64,000 nt of DNA, taken from NCBI RefSeq assembly GCF_040712315.1, contig NC_134017.1, forward strand, positions 79,117,987 to 79,181,986. The letters run 5' to 3'. A program made the translations under genes and the position numbers. The DNA comes from Castanea sativa (Eukaryota; Streptophyta; Magnoliopsida; Fagales; Fagaceae). Within the stretch, counting starts at the first letter, position 1. Every line of letters begins with the position of its first letter. The notes under the pieces were generated by a model. It saw only the letters and a list, made by a program, of their open reading frames with translations, was not told the origin of the DNA and made no database searches. Positions 45,720 through 57,600 of the stretch are shown here, piece by piece.

Positions 45720-47283
45720 GGACTAAGGCTGTCAAGGAGTCAAAGCTTCAAAAGCTTACTACAAGCTTTGAAGAGATTAAGATGAAGGAGGATGAATTTG
45801 ATGAGTTCTATGTCATGCTAAAGGACATAGCGAACTCTGCCTTTAATCTTGGGGAAACCATTCCTAAACCTAAGATTGTAAGAAATGTGCTCAGATCTCT
45901 ACCGGAGAGATTTCATACTAAGATCACCACCATTGAGGAATCAAAGGACATTGAACAAATTCCATTGACAGAGTTGGTTGACAACTTGCAAACTTATGAA
46001 TTGGGTTTGACTAGGATAGGGAAATCAAGCAAGAGCAAGAGCATGGCTTTGAAGGCCAAAAACAGTGATACTGATAAGTCTTCTGATGATGAAGATTCTA
46101 AAATGAAATTATATATCACGAGGTAGTTCAAAATTAAATTTTATGAAGAATTCCAATGCAAAGGGATTTGATAAAGACCGTAAGCAGTCCAGTTCGTCTC
46201 AGTTCAAAAACCAAGACAGAGGAAAGAAGGATGCTAAGGAAGGCAGTGAATACACTATTCCCTCCAAACCAAAATGCTTCGGATGTTAAGATTTTGGACA
46301 CATGAAACAAGAATGTCTAACTATCTCAAGACTATTGGGCAAAGTAAGGCCCTTGCTGCTACCTTGAGTGACATCGAACCTGAGGATGATTCAGATAACA
46401 ATGACGATGAGAGAATCTTGAATGCCTTCATTGCTACAGTTGATCCTACTGATGGGGTTTCAGAAATAGTAGATGATGAAGAGGACTTAGTGGACTCTAA
46501 GTTTGAGAAAATGGACGATCAAGATGATATCCATTCAGCCTATGAAAAATTGTACAAGGTTTTTGAGAAGCATGAGAAACTATATAGGCTGGCCACCAAG
46601 AAGCTGAGTGATGTGAAACTTGATCGAGAAGAGCTCTCCACAAAATTTGACGAAGCTAATCCGACTATTAGAGCATTGCGGTTTGAGAACAGTTTCTTGG
46701 CTGAAAGGACCAAGAAGCTTGAAGTAAAGCTATTTCAAGTTAGAGCTCAATTGGAGAGGACTTCCAATGCAAAGCTTGATAAGATGCTTAGCTTTCAGAA
46801 ATCTACTTCTAATAGTACCAGTTTGGAGTATGATTTCTCTTCTCCTAATATTGCTTCTTCTAGTACTACTGTGTTTGTTTCACCTATTAATAATGTTAAT
46901 TCTGAGAACAATAATGTTAAAATTGTTTTAACTAGTGAGAATATAAACAAGGGCAAATCTATCTTAGGAGCACCCCTCTAAGTTTGATAAGAAAGAGACT
47001 AAAAACCCTAGGACTAAGAAGAGAAATAATCAAAAGTCTAAACAGAAGAAGCAGCATTTCTGTCACCGCTGTGGAGTTACAGGACATACTCTACCTAATT
47101 ACTATAAGTAGTTAGCCACTCATCAGTTTTCATCCTCTTTTGCTGCTCTTGGAGATCTTCTTAAGGCCCTCATGTTTCTTTTGAACTTAAACGGTTTCAT
47201 TTCTTTCCCCTCACTACCGGATCAAGGGTTCGCCAAACGGAAAGGTTCTTCCAAGGTGTGGAAGGAAAGAGGCTCAAAGTGAT
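45720..47283 (+). pseudogene. SIRE/Maximus-like copia gag remnant
   Basis: Frame 45,782-46,126 holds gag core (DEFDEFYVMLKDIANSAFNL, VLRSLPERFHTKIT). A first CCHC knuckle near 46,276 contains a stop in place of a residue (CFGC, stop, DFGHMKQEC). Frame 46,274-46,981 is acidic and then strongly helical (KLYKVFEKHEKLYRLATKKL and on), a long coiled coil typical of SIRE-lineage gag. A second knuckle (CHRCGVTGHTLPNY) has its last Cys replaced by Tyr. No 5' LTR or primer-binding site lies upstream and no protease, integrase or RT follows. Confidence 0.8.
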
Positions 47284-47775
47284 TTAGTCACTTTTTTTCT
47301 CTCCCTTTCTTTTTGTTTATGCATTACTTGTGTATTTTGCGTTCTTGTTTTTTAGTCAATTTAGTTTTATGCTATGCTTTGTTTAACATGTTTTTATTTT
47401 TTTGTTTTCAGATTTGCTTTATTTTGTTTTCATAAAAATTTTTAAAAAAATTGAAAAATCAAAAAAATACAAAAATAGTGTGTGTTTTACGTACATTTGT
47501 ACTTGTGTACCTTGGATGGCTATTGAAACAAAGTTTTTTAAACTTTGTATTTTTTGTAGCTTAGATGAGCATCTCAATGGACAACTACGCAAATGAGTTT
47601 TGTGGCTCGTGTTTGTGATGAGTACAATTAAGTAATCTTTTTTACTTAACACTCATATCACTCTTTTTTACGAGAATGACTAAAAAATCATAAGAGAAAG
47701 GTACAAATAACTATCTCACCACTAAAGCCTGCCAATTATATAAAACATCTGTGTGCCTCAGCATAGCAAAATTAT

Positions 47776-48133
47776 GATTTTTAAGCTTAACATAATTAGG
47801 TATTTCTTTTCTCTCTCTTATATGTTCATGCATGATATGCTCAAAAAGAAAACTATGGAAAGAAAACAAAAGCGAAAAAAATCAAAATATTTTTAAATAT
47901 GGTTGTAAGCGTATTTCTAGGAGATGTGGGAGTTATAGAATGTACCTCGAAGGTGATTTTTAAGCTTAACATAATTAGGTATTTCTTTTCTCTCTCTTAT
48001 ATGTTCATGCATGATATGCTAAAAAAGAAAATTATGCAAAGAAAACAAAAGCGAAAAAAATCAAAATATTTTTAAATACGGTTGTAAGCGTCTTTCTAGG
48101 AGATGTGGGAGTTATAGAATGTACCTCGAAGGT
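47776..48133 (+). repeat. Tandem duplication, 2 x 179 bp
   Basis: Units 47,776-47,954 and 47,955-48,133 both start GATTTTTAAGCTTAACATAA and end GTACCTCGAAGGT, with only a few differences. Confidence 0.92.
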
Positions 48134-48534
48134 GATAGTACGCATCAAGCAGTTATAATTGTGTATGAGTGTATGTGATTTTCTCATATCTCAAATCATC
48201 ATAATATGAGACACTTATACACTATTGCTATGTTTTCACACACAATATGCAAATGCTTTGCTACTTTTGATGCATGTACAAGTACAATGTGATTTGGCCA
48301 TCACAAGAAATGCATGTGTTAATGTATACTCACTAAACTGTCTTAACTTGTTTTTGAAGTATAAAATTGGTTAGACTTGTTTAGTGTGTGTGTGTGTGTT
48401 TTGGATCTTATATGCTTTGCAATTTTTTTTTTTTTTTGTTGAGAGATTAAAATGTTGTTTGGATCTTTGGTTGAGTAGCTTGCTTGATTGCATTCATATC
48501 TATGTTTTTCCTCTCTTTGAAAAACCTGTTTTTA

Positions 48535-48840
48535 TCAAGCTCGACAGCTTCTCAATAGATCTCGACAAATAGCTATTTATCAAGCCCATTGTACTTCTTT
48601 TCTCGACAGATCTTAACGCATCTTCGATCCATTGAAGTTTTCGGGAATTTGTCTCGACAACTTCTCGACAGATTCTCGATACATCAAGAAAGTTTCTGTC
48701 TGGCCGATAGCTTCTCGACATCTTTTCAATCCATCGAGGCATTTTTGCCGTCGATAGATTCTCGACAGAACCTCGACAGATTTTTCTATTGAGAATTAGT
48801 GCTAGATAGATTCTTGACAGATCCTCGATCCATCGAGACA
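48535..48840. repeat. Degenerate TCTCGACAGATTCTCGAT minisatellite
   Basis: Imperfect units combining CTCGACAGATTCTCGA with TCCATCGAG, many self-complementary. Similar CTAGACAGATAGCTCGACAGA and TATCGAGATTTA pieces occur in the LTR at 51,225-51,350, tying this stretch to the same element. Confidence 0.75.
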
Positions 48841-49357
48841 CGTTTTCTTTAAATAGCTTCAGCACAATTTTAGATTTCATTTCTCTTATTCTCTCTCGAC
48901 AGAAACTTGTCTTTTCACCTCCCAAACACTCTCTACTCTCTCTAAACCTCAAACCCACTTGGATTTCAGCCTAGTGTAATCATTTCTTCTCTGGTATGAT
49001 CCTCTTTCATTCACTCTTCATGCATTTCACGCATTTAGACCTAGGTTTTGGGTTTTTGTAAAAATTTTGGGGTTTTTGAAAATCTTTGAGTATTTTATGA
49101 AATTTTTGGGTTGGGTTTTGTTTATATCTTGTTATATACTCATGCATTGTATTACATTTGCATTTTCACAATGTTTCATGAATTTAGATGTGTGTTTCCA
49201 TGTTGAAAACTTGTGTACTGGTAGGATTTGTTTAGGCTGAGCCCATAATGTTTTTTTTTTTTTTTGCACGTCACATGCTCATGCATACGTATCTTCTCTT
49301 TTTCATATTTGGTACTCTCTATTGATGGTCTCTCTCTCTCTCTTGGATAGTCTACGC

Positions 49358-50512
49358 ATGACACCTAAGTGCAAAACTACTCTGTCCCGAAAACCCTCTT
49401 TATTTCGAGACATCATCTTCTGATCCTACTCCTCTTTCTGTCAGGTTCCGTGATGAGAAGGTCCATCAGGACTTCTCGGAGAACTTATCCAAAAGTGGCA
49501 TTCATTCAGAACGCCACGTGATTCTATCGGGCTTTTTCGATACTGTTCTACCCACTGTCATTCATAGTCGGGGTTGAGAATTTTTATATGAGATGCCCGT
49601 GAGTTGTCCCTCCGTGATCATACAGGAGTTTTACTCCAATATGCACGGTTTTGATTTTTATGTGCCTCGGTTTATTACTTCTATTTGAGGTACACATATA
49701 ATAGTCACTCCAGAGCTTATCTTCGATGTGCTATATGTTCCGAGGGTATCATATCCTGATTACCCCAAATGTCCACATCTGAGGACTGTGTCCAAAGACG
49801 ATCTTCTCTCTCACTTTTGTGAGACACCTTCTTCATAGGGTAATCGTCAAAACACCTCATGCTCGGGCTTTGTAAAAGGTTCGAGATTCTTGAATATGGT
49901 GATGACATTTGTTCTCCATCCCTTGTCTCACTACAATTCTATTACCGAGCCTCGTGCTCGCCTTTTTTTTTCCCTCATTGAGGACATTACTATAGACTTT
50001 CTCTCTCACTTCATGCTCTCTCTCATAGATGTTTATAAAGATACGGCGACCCATGATAAGCTTATCTTTCCTTCTGCTATCATGAGGATCATTCGCCATT
50101 CTTCTGTCTCCTATCCCGAGTTTGCTCATTTCACGGTCATGGGTGCTATTAGAGTGGCGTCTGTTCAACAGAGTGAGGCCTAGCTTCAACCGAAGCGGCT
50201 ATGAATCAAGACGGTGATTATGGCATGACTCTTGAGGCAATTATGGCGTAACTTCAGTGCATGGATGCTATCCTTGACACTCTCACTAATGAGATGGGTC
50301 AGGTGACCACCCGTACAGGTCGTATTGCACGACGTTAGGCTCTCCTTGGTAGCTTCTTTACTTCTCCCTCTCCATCTCCACAAGCTTCAGAGGACGAGGA
50401 TGATGATGATGGCTCCAGTGATGATGATGATGCTAGCTCTTCTGATGATGATGATGCTAGCTCTTCTAAGGAGATGACCGCTTCTCAGCAACTTGCCTTT
50501 TGTCATTCGTGA
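49358..50512 (+). pseudogene. Putative plant transposon protein (retroelement-associated ORF)
   Basis: From an ATG at 49,358 a degenerate coding region reads RKPSLFRDIISSD, FRDEKVHQDFSEN and ILSGFFDTVLPTV, with stops near 49,576, 49,686 and 49,838; the part 49,890-50,183 is open (MTFVLHPLSHYNSITEPRAR, FSLIEDITIDFLSHFMLSLI). It ends with an acidic Ser/Asp repeat (SDDDDASSSDDDDASSS) before a stop at 50,510-50,512. This resembles the domain annotated as putative plant transposon protein, commonly found near the 3' end of large plant retroelements. Its function is not known. Confidence 0.65.
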
Positions 50513-51059
50513 CAAAAAATGGGAGTAGTTTTGAGTATGAGAGTAGTCATGTACTTAGGGAGAGAGTTAGCATAGGACTTTTTGATAGGGGGAGTGTTTT
50601 ATTTTTATGAGGGATATAGTGAGGATTTGTGGATCTTTTCTTTTCCTTCTTTTTGGATACATTATCTTTTTGTATGCTGATCATGTGACCATTTAGTGAT
50701 AGCAAACATTGTACTTATATCTCTTTTATATATATGATGATGTTGTTATCATTTTCACCTATCTCTCCATGTGTTGTTTCTTTTCCCTCTTTATACACAT
50801 ATTTCTTATTATGTACGCAATCTTTTATTTCTGTTTCACATTAAGGTGCCTTGATGAGCTTTGTTTAAAGTGTTTTATAAAGACAGGTTGTCAAAATCTA
50901 TCATGCCATGAACTCTCTTCTTGCAAAGTTTTTCAAGAATTTGTGTCAAGATTAGATTTTATTGTATTCAACAAGTGTTTATGAGTTGAGTGATTTATGA
51001 CTTCTCTCATACTTCATATGTTTGTTGTGGTTTTGTCACAGATTGCCAATAGGGGAGAT
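50513..51059 (+). other. Non-coding 3' segment with polypurine tract
   Basis: No gene; AT/CT-rich. It ends with AATAGGGGAGAT at 51,048-51,059, the polypurine tract expected directly before a copia 3' LTR. Confidence 0.6.
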
Positions 51060-51930
51060 TATTAGGACATATGTAAAACTTGTTAGAACATATGTCATAT
51101 AGAATTGGCTAATCTTTTGACAAAATGCATTTTACTTGTAATTAGGTAGAACTAGGATGTGTTTTATATTTCAAGGAATAAGAGTTCAAGTCCAGGTATT
51201 GAAGCCATACAAATCTGTCCAAGAATCAAGTGAAGAAGTGTTGTTTAATAAATCTAGACAGATAGCTCGACAGATGTATCTATTGAGATTTAATATGTGA
51301 TTCTCAATAGCTTTCAACAGAAGCTATATTTATCGAGATTTATAAAATTCAGATTTCCAGATCTATTTTTCACGCATATCCAAGTTATTTGTGTATGGTT
51401 TCTTTTCTCACAACCCTAGATATGTATAAGGATTATTTTAAGGGGCGTTAAAGGTGATGCAACTTGATGCAAGTGATTATTCACTCAATTTGAGTGATTG
51501 GAGACAATTTGCCCTAATTCATTTTTCTTTTGAAGCAGCTACTGTGTTTGTGCGCCGAGAGTTTTGTAACTAAGGAGCTTCTTGATCTTCATCTTATGGA
51601 TGAACTGAAGAACTTTGTAGCTAACATCCTTCTCAAATTGGTGTATTAGTCATGTATTAGGATCCGTGCATCGATTGGTTAGTTATGTACTGGGAGCCGT
51701 GCATTGAAAGAAGAGATTGTCACTACATTACAAGTCCAATTGGATATTGGGGTAAGGGTTCAACTATAGGTTGGTATAAGGCACTGAGATTCTTTTACTT
51801 GTAACCGCTTGTTTTGACAATGGTGGATTTTCGGGAGTAGTGATCTTAAATTCACCCAGTGGAGTTTTGCTTTGGTGATTTTCCCCCATTCGTGAACAAC
51901 TCACTTGTGTCAAATTTATTTTTTTCTACA
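51060..51930 (+). repeat. Probable 3' LTR of the SIRE-like element
   Basis: Starts TATTAGGACATATG (the expected TG altered to TA) right after the polypurine tract and ends about TTTTTCTACA. Within it are a TAACTAAGGAGCTTCTTGATC block and GGATCCGTGCATCGATTGG / GGGAGCCGTGCATTGAAAG repeats. No partner LTR is in the window, so the limits are approximate. Confidence 0.6.
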
Positions 51931-52452
51931 TTTAACTTAGTTGGTGATTTGTTTTTACGACCACGCTTATTGCATGTTTTTTAATCTAATTAATTAACTT
52001 GGCTAATTAATTGATTAATTTATCAAAGGGGTCAATACATTCTTGACCTATTAATTGAGATTTGCATTAATATAGCATGATAATTTAAATTATCATGTGA
52101 TCATTAACTAGGCACAAGACCTTAGATATCATTACGTATTCTAAAAGTCAAAGTATTATCCATGCAGGTAGCTTACTAGTTATACTAATTTTTGGAATCA
52201 AAAGGATACCAAAGACCTTAGATATCCTATAGATAAAACTCTCACATTTTCGTCATTCTTTTCTTTCCTTTATCCAAACACATCAAAGGAAAATATTTTC
52301 TCTTCACTTTCCTTTTTCTTTCCTTTCTCTTCATCTTTTCCCTTCTTTTCCCTTTCCTCATCTACAACCAAACATATAGTGTAAATTCCCAAACTAGATG
52401 CCAGTTAGAAGTCAATACCCCGTAATTATTTAAGAAAATGATAGGATTGTCG

Positions 52453-52594
52453 AAAATGGCACAATCTTGTGTCACAACTTGCTACGTAGCGAGTTATAAT
52501 TAGTAAAATTATGTTCCTACATAGTTCACAGACACTCTTTCACTAGTTATAACTAACCACATGGCGAGTTGTGGTATAAAATTGTGTCATTTTT
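52453..52594. repeat. MITE with about 35-bp terminal inverted repeats
   Basis: Left end AAAATGGCACAATCTTGTGT and right end AAAATTGTGTCATTTTT are inverted, the similarity extending inward through ACAACTTGCTACGT / ACATGGCGAGTTGT. Confidence 0.7.
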
Positions 52595-52829
52595 AATGGT
52601 CTTAGCACAACTCAATTATTTATGTATAGGCCGGGCCACTGGTCATGACTCATGGACATGACAATAGTGTGAAAAGACAGCAAGGAAAGAAAGAGTGGAA
52701 GACAATTAAATTTGGTGCAGACAACTGTTTCTACAAAAGGAAACAAAATTGGGTGCTTCTTGTCGTTTTAAAAGGATATAATTCCCACCTTGCTCAAGGC
52801 ATGATCGAGTGAAGGTAAAGAAATGATAA

Positions 52830-53520
52830 ATACTTGAGTGGATCCACATCAAGTGCTATGAACGACGGAGATGAAAAGTTAACTTTTTATTTTTATATTT
52901 TTTTATTAGAAGCTAAAAAGTTTGAGCGAGAAATAAAATAGGAATTTCGGATCATTTTAGGAATCGATAAACTTGACAAAATAGAAACGACAGTTTATTT
53001 AGTTGAAATTAAAAATTTTTAATTGAAAGTATTATAGATAAAGCTAAAAGATAGTTGAAATTCTACAGTGAGATCAATAAATAGTACCAAAAAGTGTAAT
53101 GAAACTCATAAATAGTAATAAAAATAAACTGAATAGTAAAAAAAATTAACTTTTTAAGATAATGGCCAAACACACTAAATTATGTGATTTTTTTTTTTTT
53201 GAGGAACAAATTATGTGATTTATAAAGCATTTAAGATATATAGAAATTGCCAAGAGACTGTAGCTTTCTTTTATCTTTATTTTTTATTTATCTATTATTT
53301 ACTTTTAGAATACTAAGTATTTAACCAACTTAACCTGGCAAGTGAGAAAGATAATTGGTGAGTCTAGGCCTGTCGTTTAATTTCTTCATTCTTAGGGGAT
53401 GCATACGTGAGAGATTATGTTCCAATATAGAGGAATAAATTTAATAGGGTGTATGCAATTGTATATTAATAAATCATCAAATTTAACTGGTCAATAGGAT
53501 TTGGTATGGAAAAATCTAGT
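52830..53520 (+). repeat. OSC upstream segment, copy 2
   Basis: Matches 26,548-27,095 (ACTTGAGTGGATCCA, GAGTCTAGGCCTGTC, TTAGGGGATGCATACGTGAGA, GGTCAATAGGATTTGGTATG). It lies 3.7 kb before the OSC start codon, so it is distal upstream sequence here. Confidence 0.8.
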
Positions 53521-53776
53521 ATGGTTTTAGACTTTTAGTGTTAAGATGATTTGGTCAAAAAGTTCTCATTGTTCACCGCAATCGTCAACTCAAATTCTTG
53601 TATTGAAACAGCATAGATGTTTTTCTCTTTGCTTTATTTATTTATTTTTAAATAATTTTAATCAATGGCTAGACCGTAGGAAGTGAAATTCGATGTTGGG
53701 CCACCCAGACCCACCCAGACCTAATGCCTTAGTCATGTGACATATTAGGTGAGATTTGTGTCTACAAAATTATTAG

Positions 53777-54156
53777 GGAGAAAATGGATATTTTTTCCTA
53801 ATTTATAAACTAGGTAGCAAAATATTTCTGTTTTGAAACTATTTAAGAAAATGCTCATAGTTTTGAAATGTAATTTTAACAAAAGCGAGTTACTAATAAA
53901 ACTTAACATTAGCAATGTTGGGATCTATATATATTTTGTTACTTCAATATTTTTGAAAATTTAAACGAAAGTCAACATTACTAATGTCAAGTTCCACTTA
54001 AAAATATATATATAACTTAATTTTGAGGATATTGAGTTTTACGCTAAACTCAATTTTGTTAAAGTTGAATTTAAAAATAAAAAATGTTTTGCTAAATAAT
54101 TTTAAAACAAATTTTGCTTCATAGTTTGTAAATTAAGGATGAATGCCAATTTTTCC
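53777..54156. mobile_element. Mutator-like MITE with 10-bp target duplication
   Basis: Ends GGAGAAAATGGATATT and GAATGCCAATTTTTCC belong to inverted repeats of about 70 bp. Direct repeats AAATTATTAG lie at 53,767-53,776 and 54,157-54,166; 9-10 bp duplications are characteristic of Mutator-like elements. No coding capacity. Confidence 0.8.
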
Positions 54157-54266
54157 AAATTATTAGTGTAACGAAGAGTCTGGATCTATAAATGCTATTT
54201 TTTGGCTAGTTGTAGACTTGTAGTTCATATATTCCTTAGAGCTGAGCTTGGTAACAAATGTCAATT

Positions 54267-54284
54267 GGGGGGGGGGGGGGGGGG
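54267..54284 (+). repeat. Poly-G run (18 G)
   Basis: Uninterrupted G tract in AT-rich sequence; a longer one of 22 G follows at 54,554-54,575. Length may be inexact because such runs are hard to sequence. Confidence 0.9.
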
Positions 54285-54553
54285 TGTCAATTGTCAAACT
54301 GAGACTGAGCATTGTAACTATTTCTAAAAAGATTAGATTAGTAGCCTCCATAGGAGCCAACATACCTACTTAGTCCAGTATTCAAAATTTTGGTGGATTT
54401 TCGATATTATTTTCCCTTGGTTCGCTAAGGATTTATTAAACTAGAATGATTTCTCGTTCTACGTTAATTAGTCCACTATATCTATATGACACACACAAGA
54501 GTCCCATATGAATCATATATCTTATATGTCCAAATTTAGTTCTTTTTTTTTGT

Positions 54554-54575
54554 GGGGGGGGGGGGGGGGGGGGGG
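54554..54575 (+). repeat. Poly-G run (22 G)
   Basis: Second long G tract, 270 bp after the first. Capable of quadruplex formation on the plus strand; could also be an assembly artefact. Confidence 0.9.
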
Positions 54576-55261
54576 ATTAACATGTGAACCAACATATGCG
54601 CAAGTGGATGTAATGCTAGTGATGCACATAAAAGAATTTGAAACAAAGTTAAAAGGAATTTTCAGATAAGACATGCTATTGTATCATTTACCAAGTTTTA
54701 TTCTTCAATTGAAAAAAAAAAAATAGAACAAGAAAAAGAATATTACACTGTTGTGAATTGTAGGCCCTTTGAAAGTATAGCAACCTTAATTTTTTTGATT
54801 ATCAAACTTAATTATTTTTTGATTTAAAATTACAAATTTCTATTTTCTTTTTGGTAGAAACTAAATTAAAAGTTTTTTTTTTTAGCAAGGCAATATATAT
54901 TCTTGATCTTGTTGGAACGTGTCAATGGCACCTTTTGCTTACACGAAAGAAGGTGCTATTTCTCAATATTGCTTAGTTAATATATTTTAAATAGCTTGTA
55001 TCACCCCACTTGTTATAGAGAAATATCATAAGTCACAGTGGGTTAATTAACCATATACAGTCAAGATAAACAGGGGGTTTTGGCCATGGTTTTAAAAATC
55101 GGTACGGTCAAAGAATCGGAATGGAGAGTGATTTTTGGTTTTATGGTCGGATTGATAGTCGAACCGATGATATCATAAATAAATAATTAATAATTATAAA
55201 ATATAAATAAATAAATAATTTTATAACTATAAATTAAATAACAATAAAACATTAAGAAATG

Positions 55262-55445
55262 ATATGTCCATAATATTTTTACAACAAAATCTTACTGTTA
55301 CTAGTTGTTATTGTTAGGGCAAAAAAGTAATTTTAGTGTTAAGTTCAAATTTTTTTTTTTTGGAAGCTTGTTAAGTTCAAATTTAAATCAACAACAACTA
55401 ATTACTTATCATTTATTGTAAAAATATTGTGTATATAACTTTTTT
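55262..55445. repeat. Palindromic MITE, second member
   Basis: Shares ATGATATGTCCATAATATTTTTACAA, AGTTGTTATTGTTAGGGCAAAAAAGTAAT and the mirrored right half with 19,403-19,573. Confidence 0.65.
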
Positions 55446-55667
55446 TAATTTATATATTACACCGTAAAACTCAAGTGGTCAAACCCACTCCAAAAATTAT
55501 TTTAGTTATTCTTTCATTTTTCACATAACAAAAAGTCACCGGTTGAGTAACAATATCATTACCTTGATGTTTCTTTCCCACCACATATCCTATTCCAACC
55601 TTTACACGTTGAAAGTTCTCCTACCACATGTTTTGAAATCATACATCCATATCTTCGTTATTTAAAA

Positions 55668-55873
55668 GCTCTGAACTAGTTTCTTTCTTTTTCCTTTTTT
55701 CTAATTTTCCATCTCTTTGCTTCGGAACTCTCTCTCTATCTCTCTCTCGTCAATGTATGGGCATCAGTGCAGCTCTGAACTAGTTTCTTCTTTTACTTTT
55801 TTCTAATATTTCATCTCTGGTCTTTGCCTTCAATACTCTCTCTCTCTCGTCAATATATGTGCATCAGTGCATG
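55668..55873 (+). repeat. Tandem duplication of about 105 bp
   Basis: Two units begin AGCTCTGAACTAGTTTCTT (55,668 and 55,771) and end GTGCATCAGTGCA-like sequence, with a CT-rich middle. Confidence 0.75.
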
Positions 55874-57035
55874 AGCAAGTCTACAAGAGCAGCAAGAAAA
55901 GGTCTTAAACTGAAGCGGACAGATTGACATTGTACCTGCATCTCTTTGGTTTGGGCTTCCTCGGTTCTTCCTCAACTGTGTCAACTCATATATAGTAAAT
56001 CTGATGTCTTAGGCTTCACAGCTTTAGCCTTAACAGTATCTTCAAAAGGCAAAATCTCTCTTCTTCTTAAATCTGAAACAAAATCTCTTATTTCTTTTTA
56101 TTTTTGTCAGAAACACAGTGGCTGAAGCGTTAATCAACGAAGCAGCGTAAAACCGGTTTAATCGTACCGGTTTGTCGGTTTAACCGGCGATTTTTTCTGT
56201 TTTACCGTTTTTTCTTAATTTTTGGTTTTTAATAATAACTGGACCGGATTAAGGTTTAATTTCCTATTGAATCGGCCGGTTCAATCCGGTTTCTACTGGT
56301 GATGAGTTATTTTATCTTACTATTTTTTACCACTATTTTACACGACTTGGTGCACGTCACTTTTGTATATACCTATTATTTTTTTATCTACTGCTCACGG
56401 CCAGTCCCATAAGAGTAATGACTAAGTTTTATCAATACAGGTTGTAGTTCGAGATTGCTTCACTGGTGATCACGAGTTCACAAGTAGGGTGGGGTGGGCA
56501 GTGGACCCATTAGAATAGCGACCTATATCCACACGTAGCTCTACAACAACCGGAATAATGACATATATCCACCTAACCCTACAACAACCGTACCCTTACA
56601 CTTTCTTTCCTTTGTCAATTTTACTGAATAGGAAGTTCCAAGACAGACCACATGTTTTGTGTGTCACATCTCATAAAGGTCTCGGCAGCTTCTACCGAAA
56701 ATGCACCCTCTTTAGGAAAGTCGATATTGCTCTCTCTCTCACACTCTCTCAATCTCTCTCTCTCTCTCTCTCTGTCTTCCATATTCTACCCCCTCGTGTT
56801 TATGGTAAAAAGAGTACTTGGAGATTTTTTTTGCTAAATAGAGTTCTTGGAGATGTTAAAGAGTTCCCTACCGTGTTTATGAACCTTTTTTTTTTCTTTT
56901 GAAAACCATGTATGAACCATTTAAATACTGTTCATATATATTCTTGGTCTTGGTTTTATATACACTAAAAAAGTAAATTTTTTTTGGAAATTACAATCCA
57001 CTAAGGATATATATTTGATGTTAAATTCTTGGTCG

Positions 57036-57044
57036 TATATATAC
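57036..57044 (+). promoter_or_regulatory. Candidate TATA box of the OSC gene
   Basis: GTCGTATATATACAAATAAATA lies about 225 bp before the ATG at 57,268. Other AT-rich stretches nearby could serve; no transcript evidence. Confidence 0.3.
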
Positions 57045-57267
57045 AAATAAATAATTAAGTATTTTCCTTTTGACAAGATGGTTTTATGATTTGATAGAAC
57101 TAGTGTATTAAGTTGGTTATCATGTTATGGTCATAAATATGATTTGACAGTACTAGTGTACAGTAGTTGCATTTTCAGCAATGAAAAGAAGAGAGAAGTG
57201 GTATCAACATCATCAAATATTGATCTTAGCAGTGCATTTTGATTGAAAGAAACTCAGTTAAAAGAAA

Positions 57268-57567
57268 ATGTGGAAGCTCAAGATAGCTGAGGGTGGCAAT
57301 GACCCTTACATCTTCAGCACAAACAACTTTGTTGGAAGGCAAATATGGGACTTTGACCCTGAGGCTGGTAGTCCAGAAGAACGAGCTGAGGTTGAAGAGG
57401 CTCGTCAAGATTTCTACAAGAACCGCTACCAGATCAGGCCCAGTGGCGACCTACTTTGGCGAATGCAGGTACCTCTCCATCTCTACTGTCTACCTTTCAT
57501 ATCCATATTATTCCTCAAGTACGTACGTAGTAAACTGTATAAATACTATTATTCTTTCCTTCGTCTC

Positions 57568-57600
<33 letters not shown>

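Larger units (their letters stand above)
47284..49357 (+). other. Non-coding interior of the SIRE-like remnant
   Basis: No gene. Contains the 179-bp tandem duplication, a (GT)n run at 48,385-48,400, and the TCTCGACA minisatellite. Pol should lie about here in an intact element but no RT, integrase or RNase H block could be seen. Confidence 0.6.
51931..57267. other. 5' flank of the intact OSC gene, no gene seen
   Basis: Over 5 kb without supported coding sequence. 52,140-52,240 and 52,830-53,520 match the 5' flank of the OSC pseudogene. The rest holds MITEs (52,453; 53,777; 55,262), two poly-G runs, a CCGG-rich repetitive stretch (55,085-56,310; ACCGGTTTAATCGTACCGGT and relatives, likely a decayed DNA transposon with the 55,262 MITE nested inside), a roughly 105-bp tandem duplication and (CT)n. 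Confidence 0.65.

Noticed and set aside
48500..48958. 152-codon minus-strand frame
   Set aside because: Lies over the TCTCGACA minisatellite; no recognisable domain.
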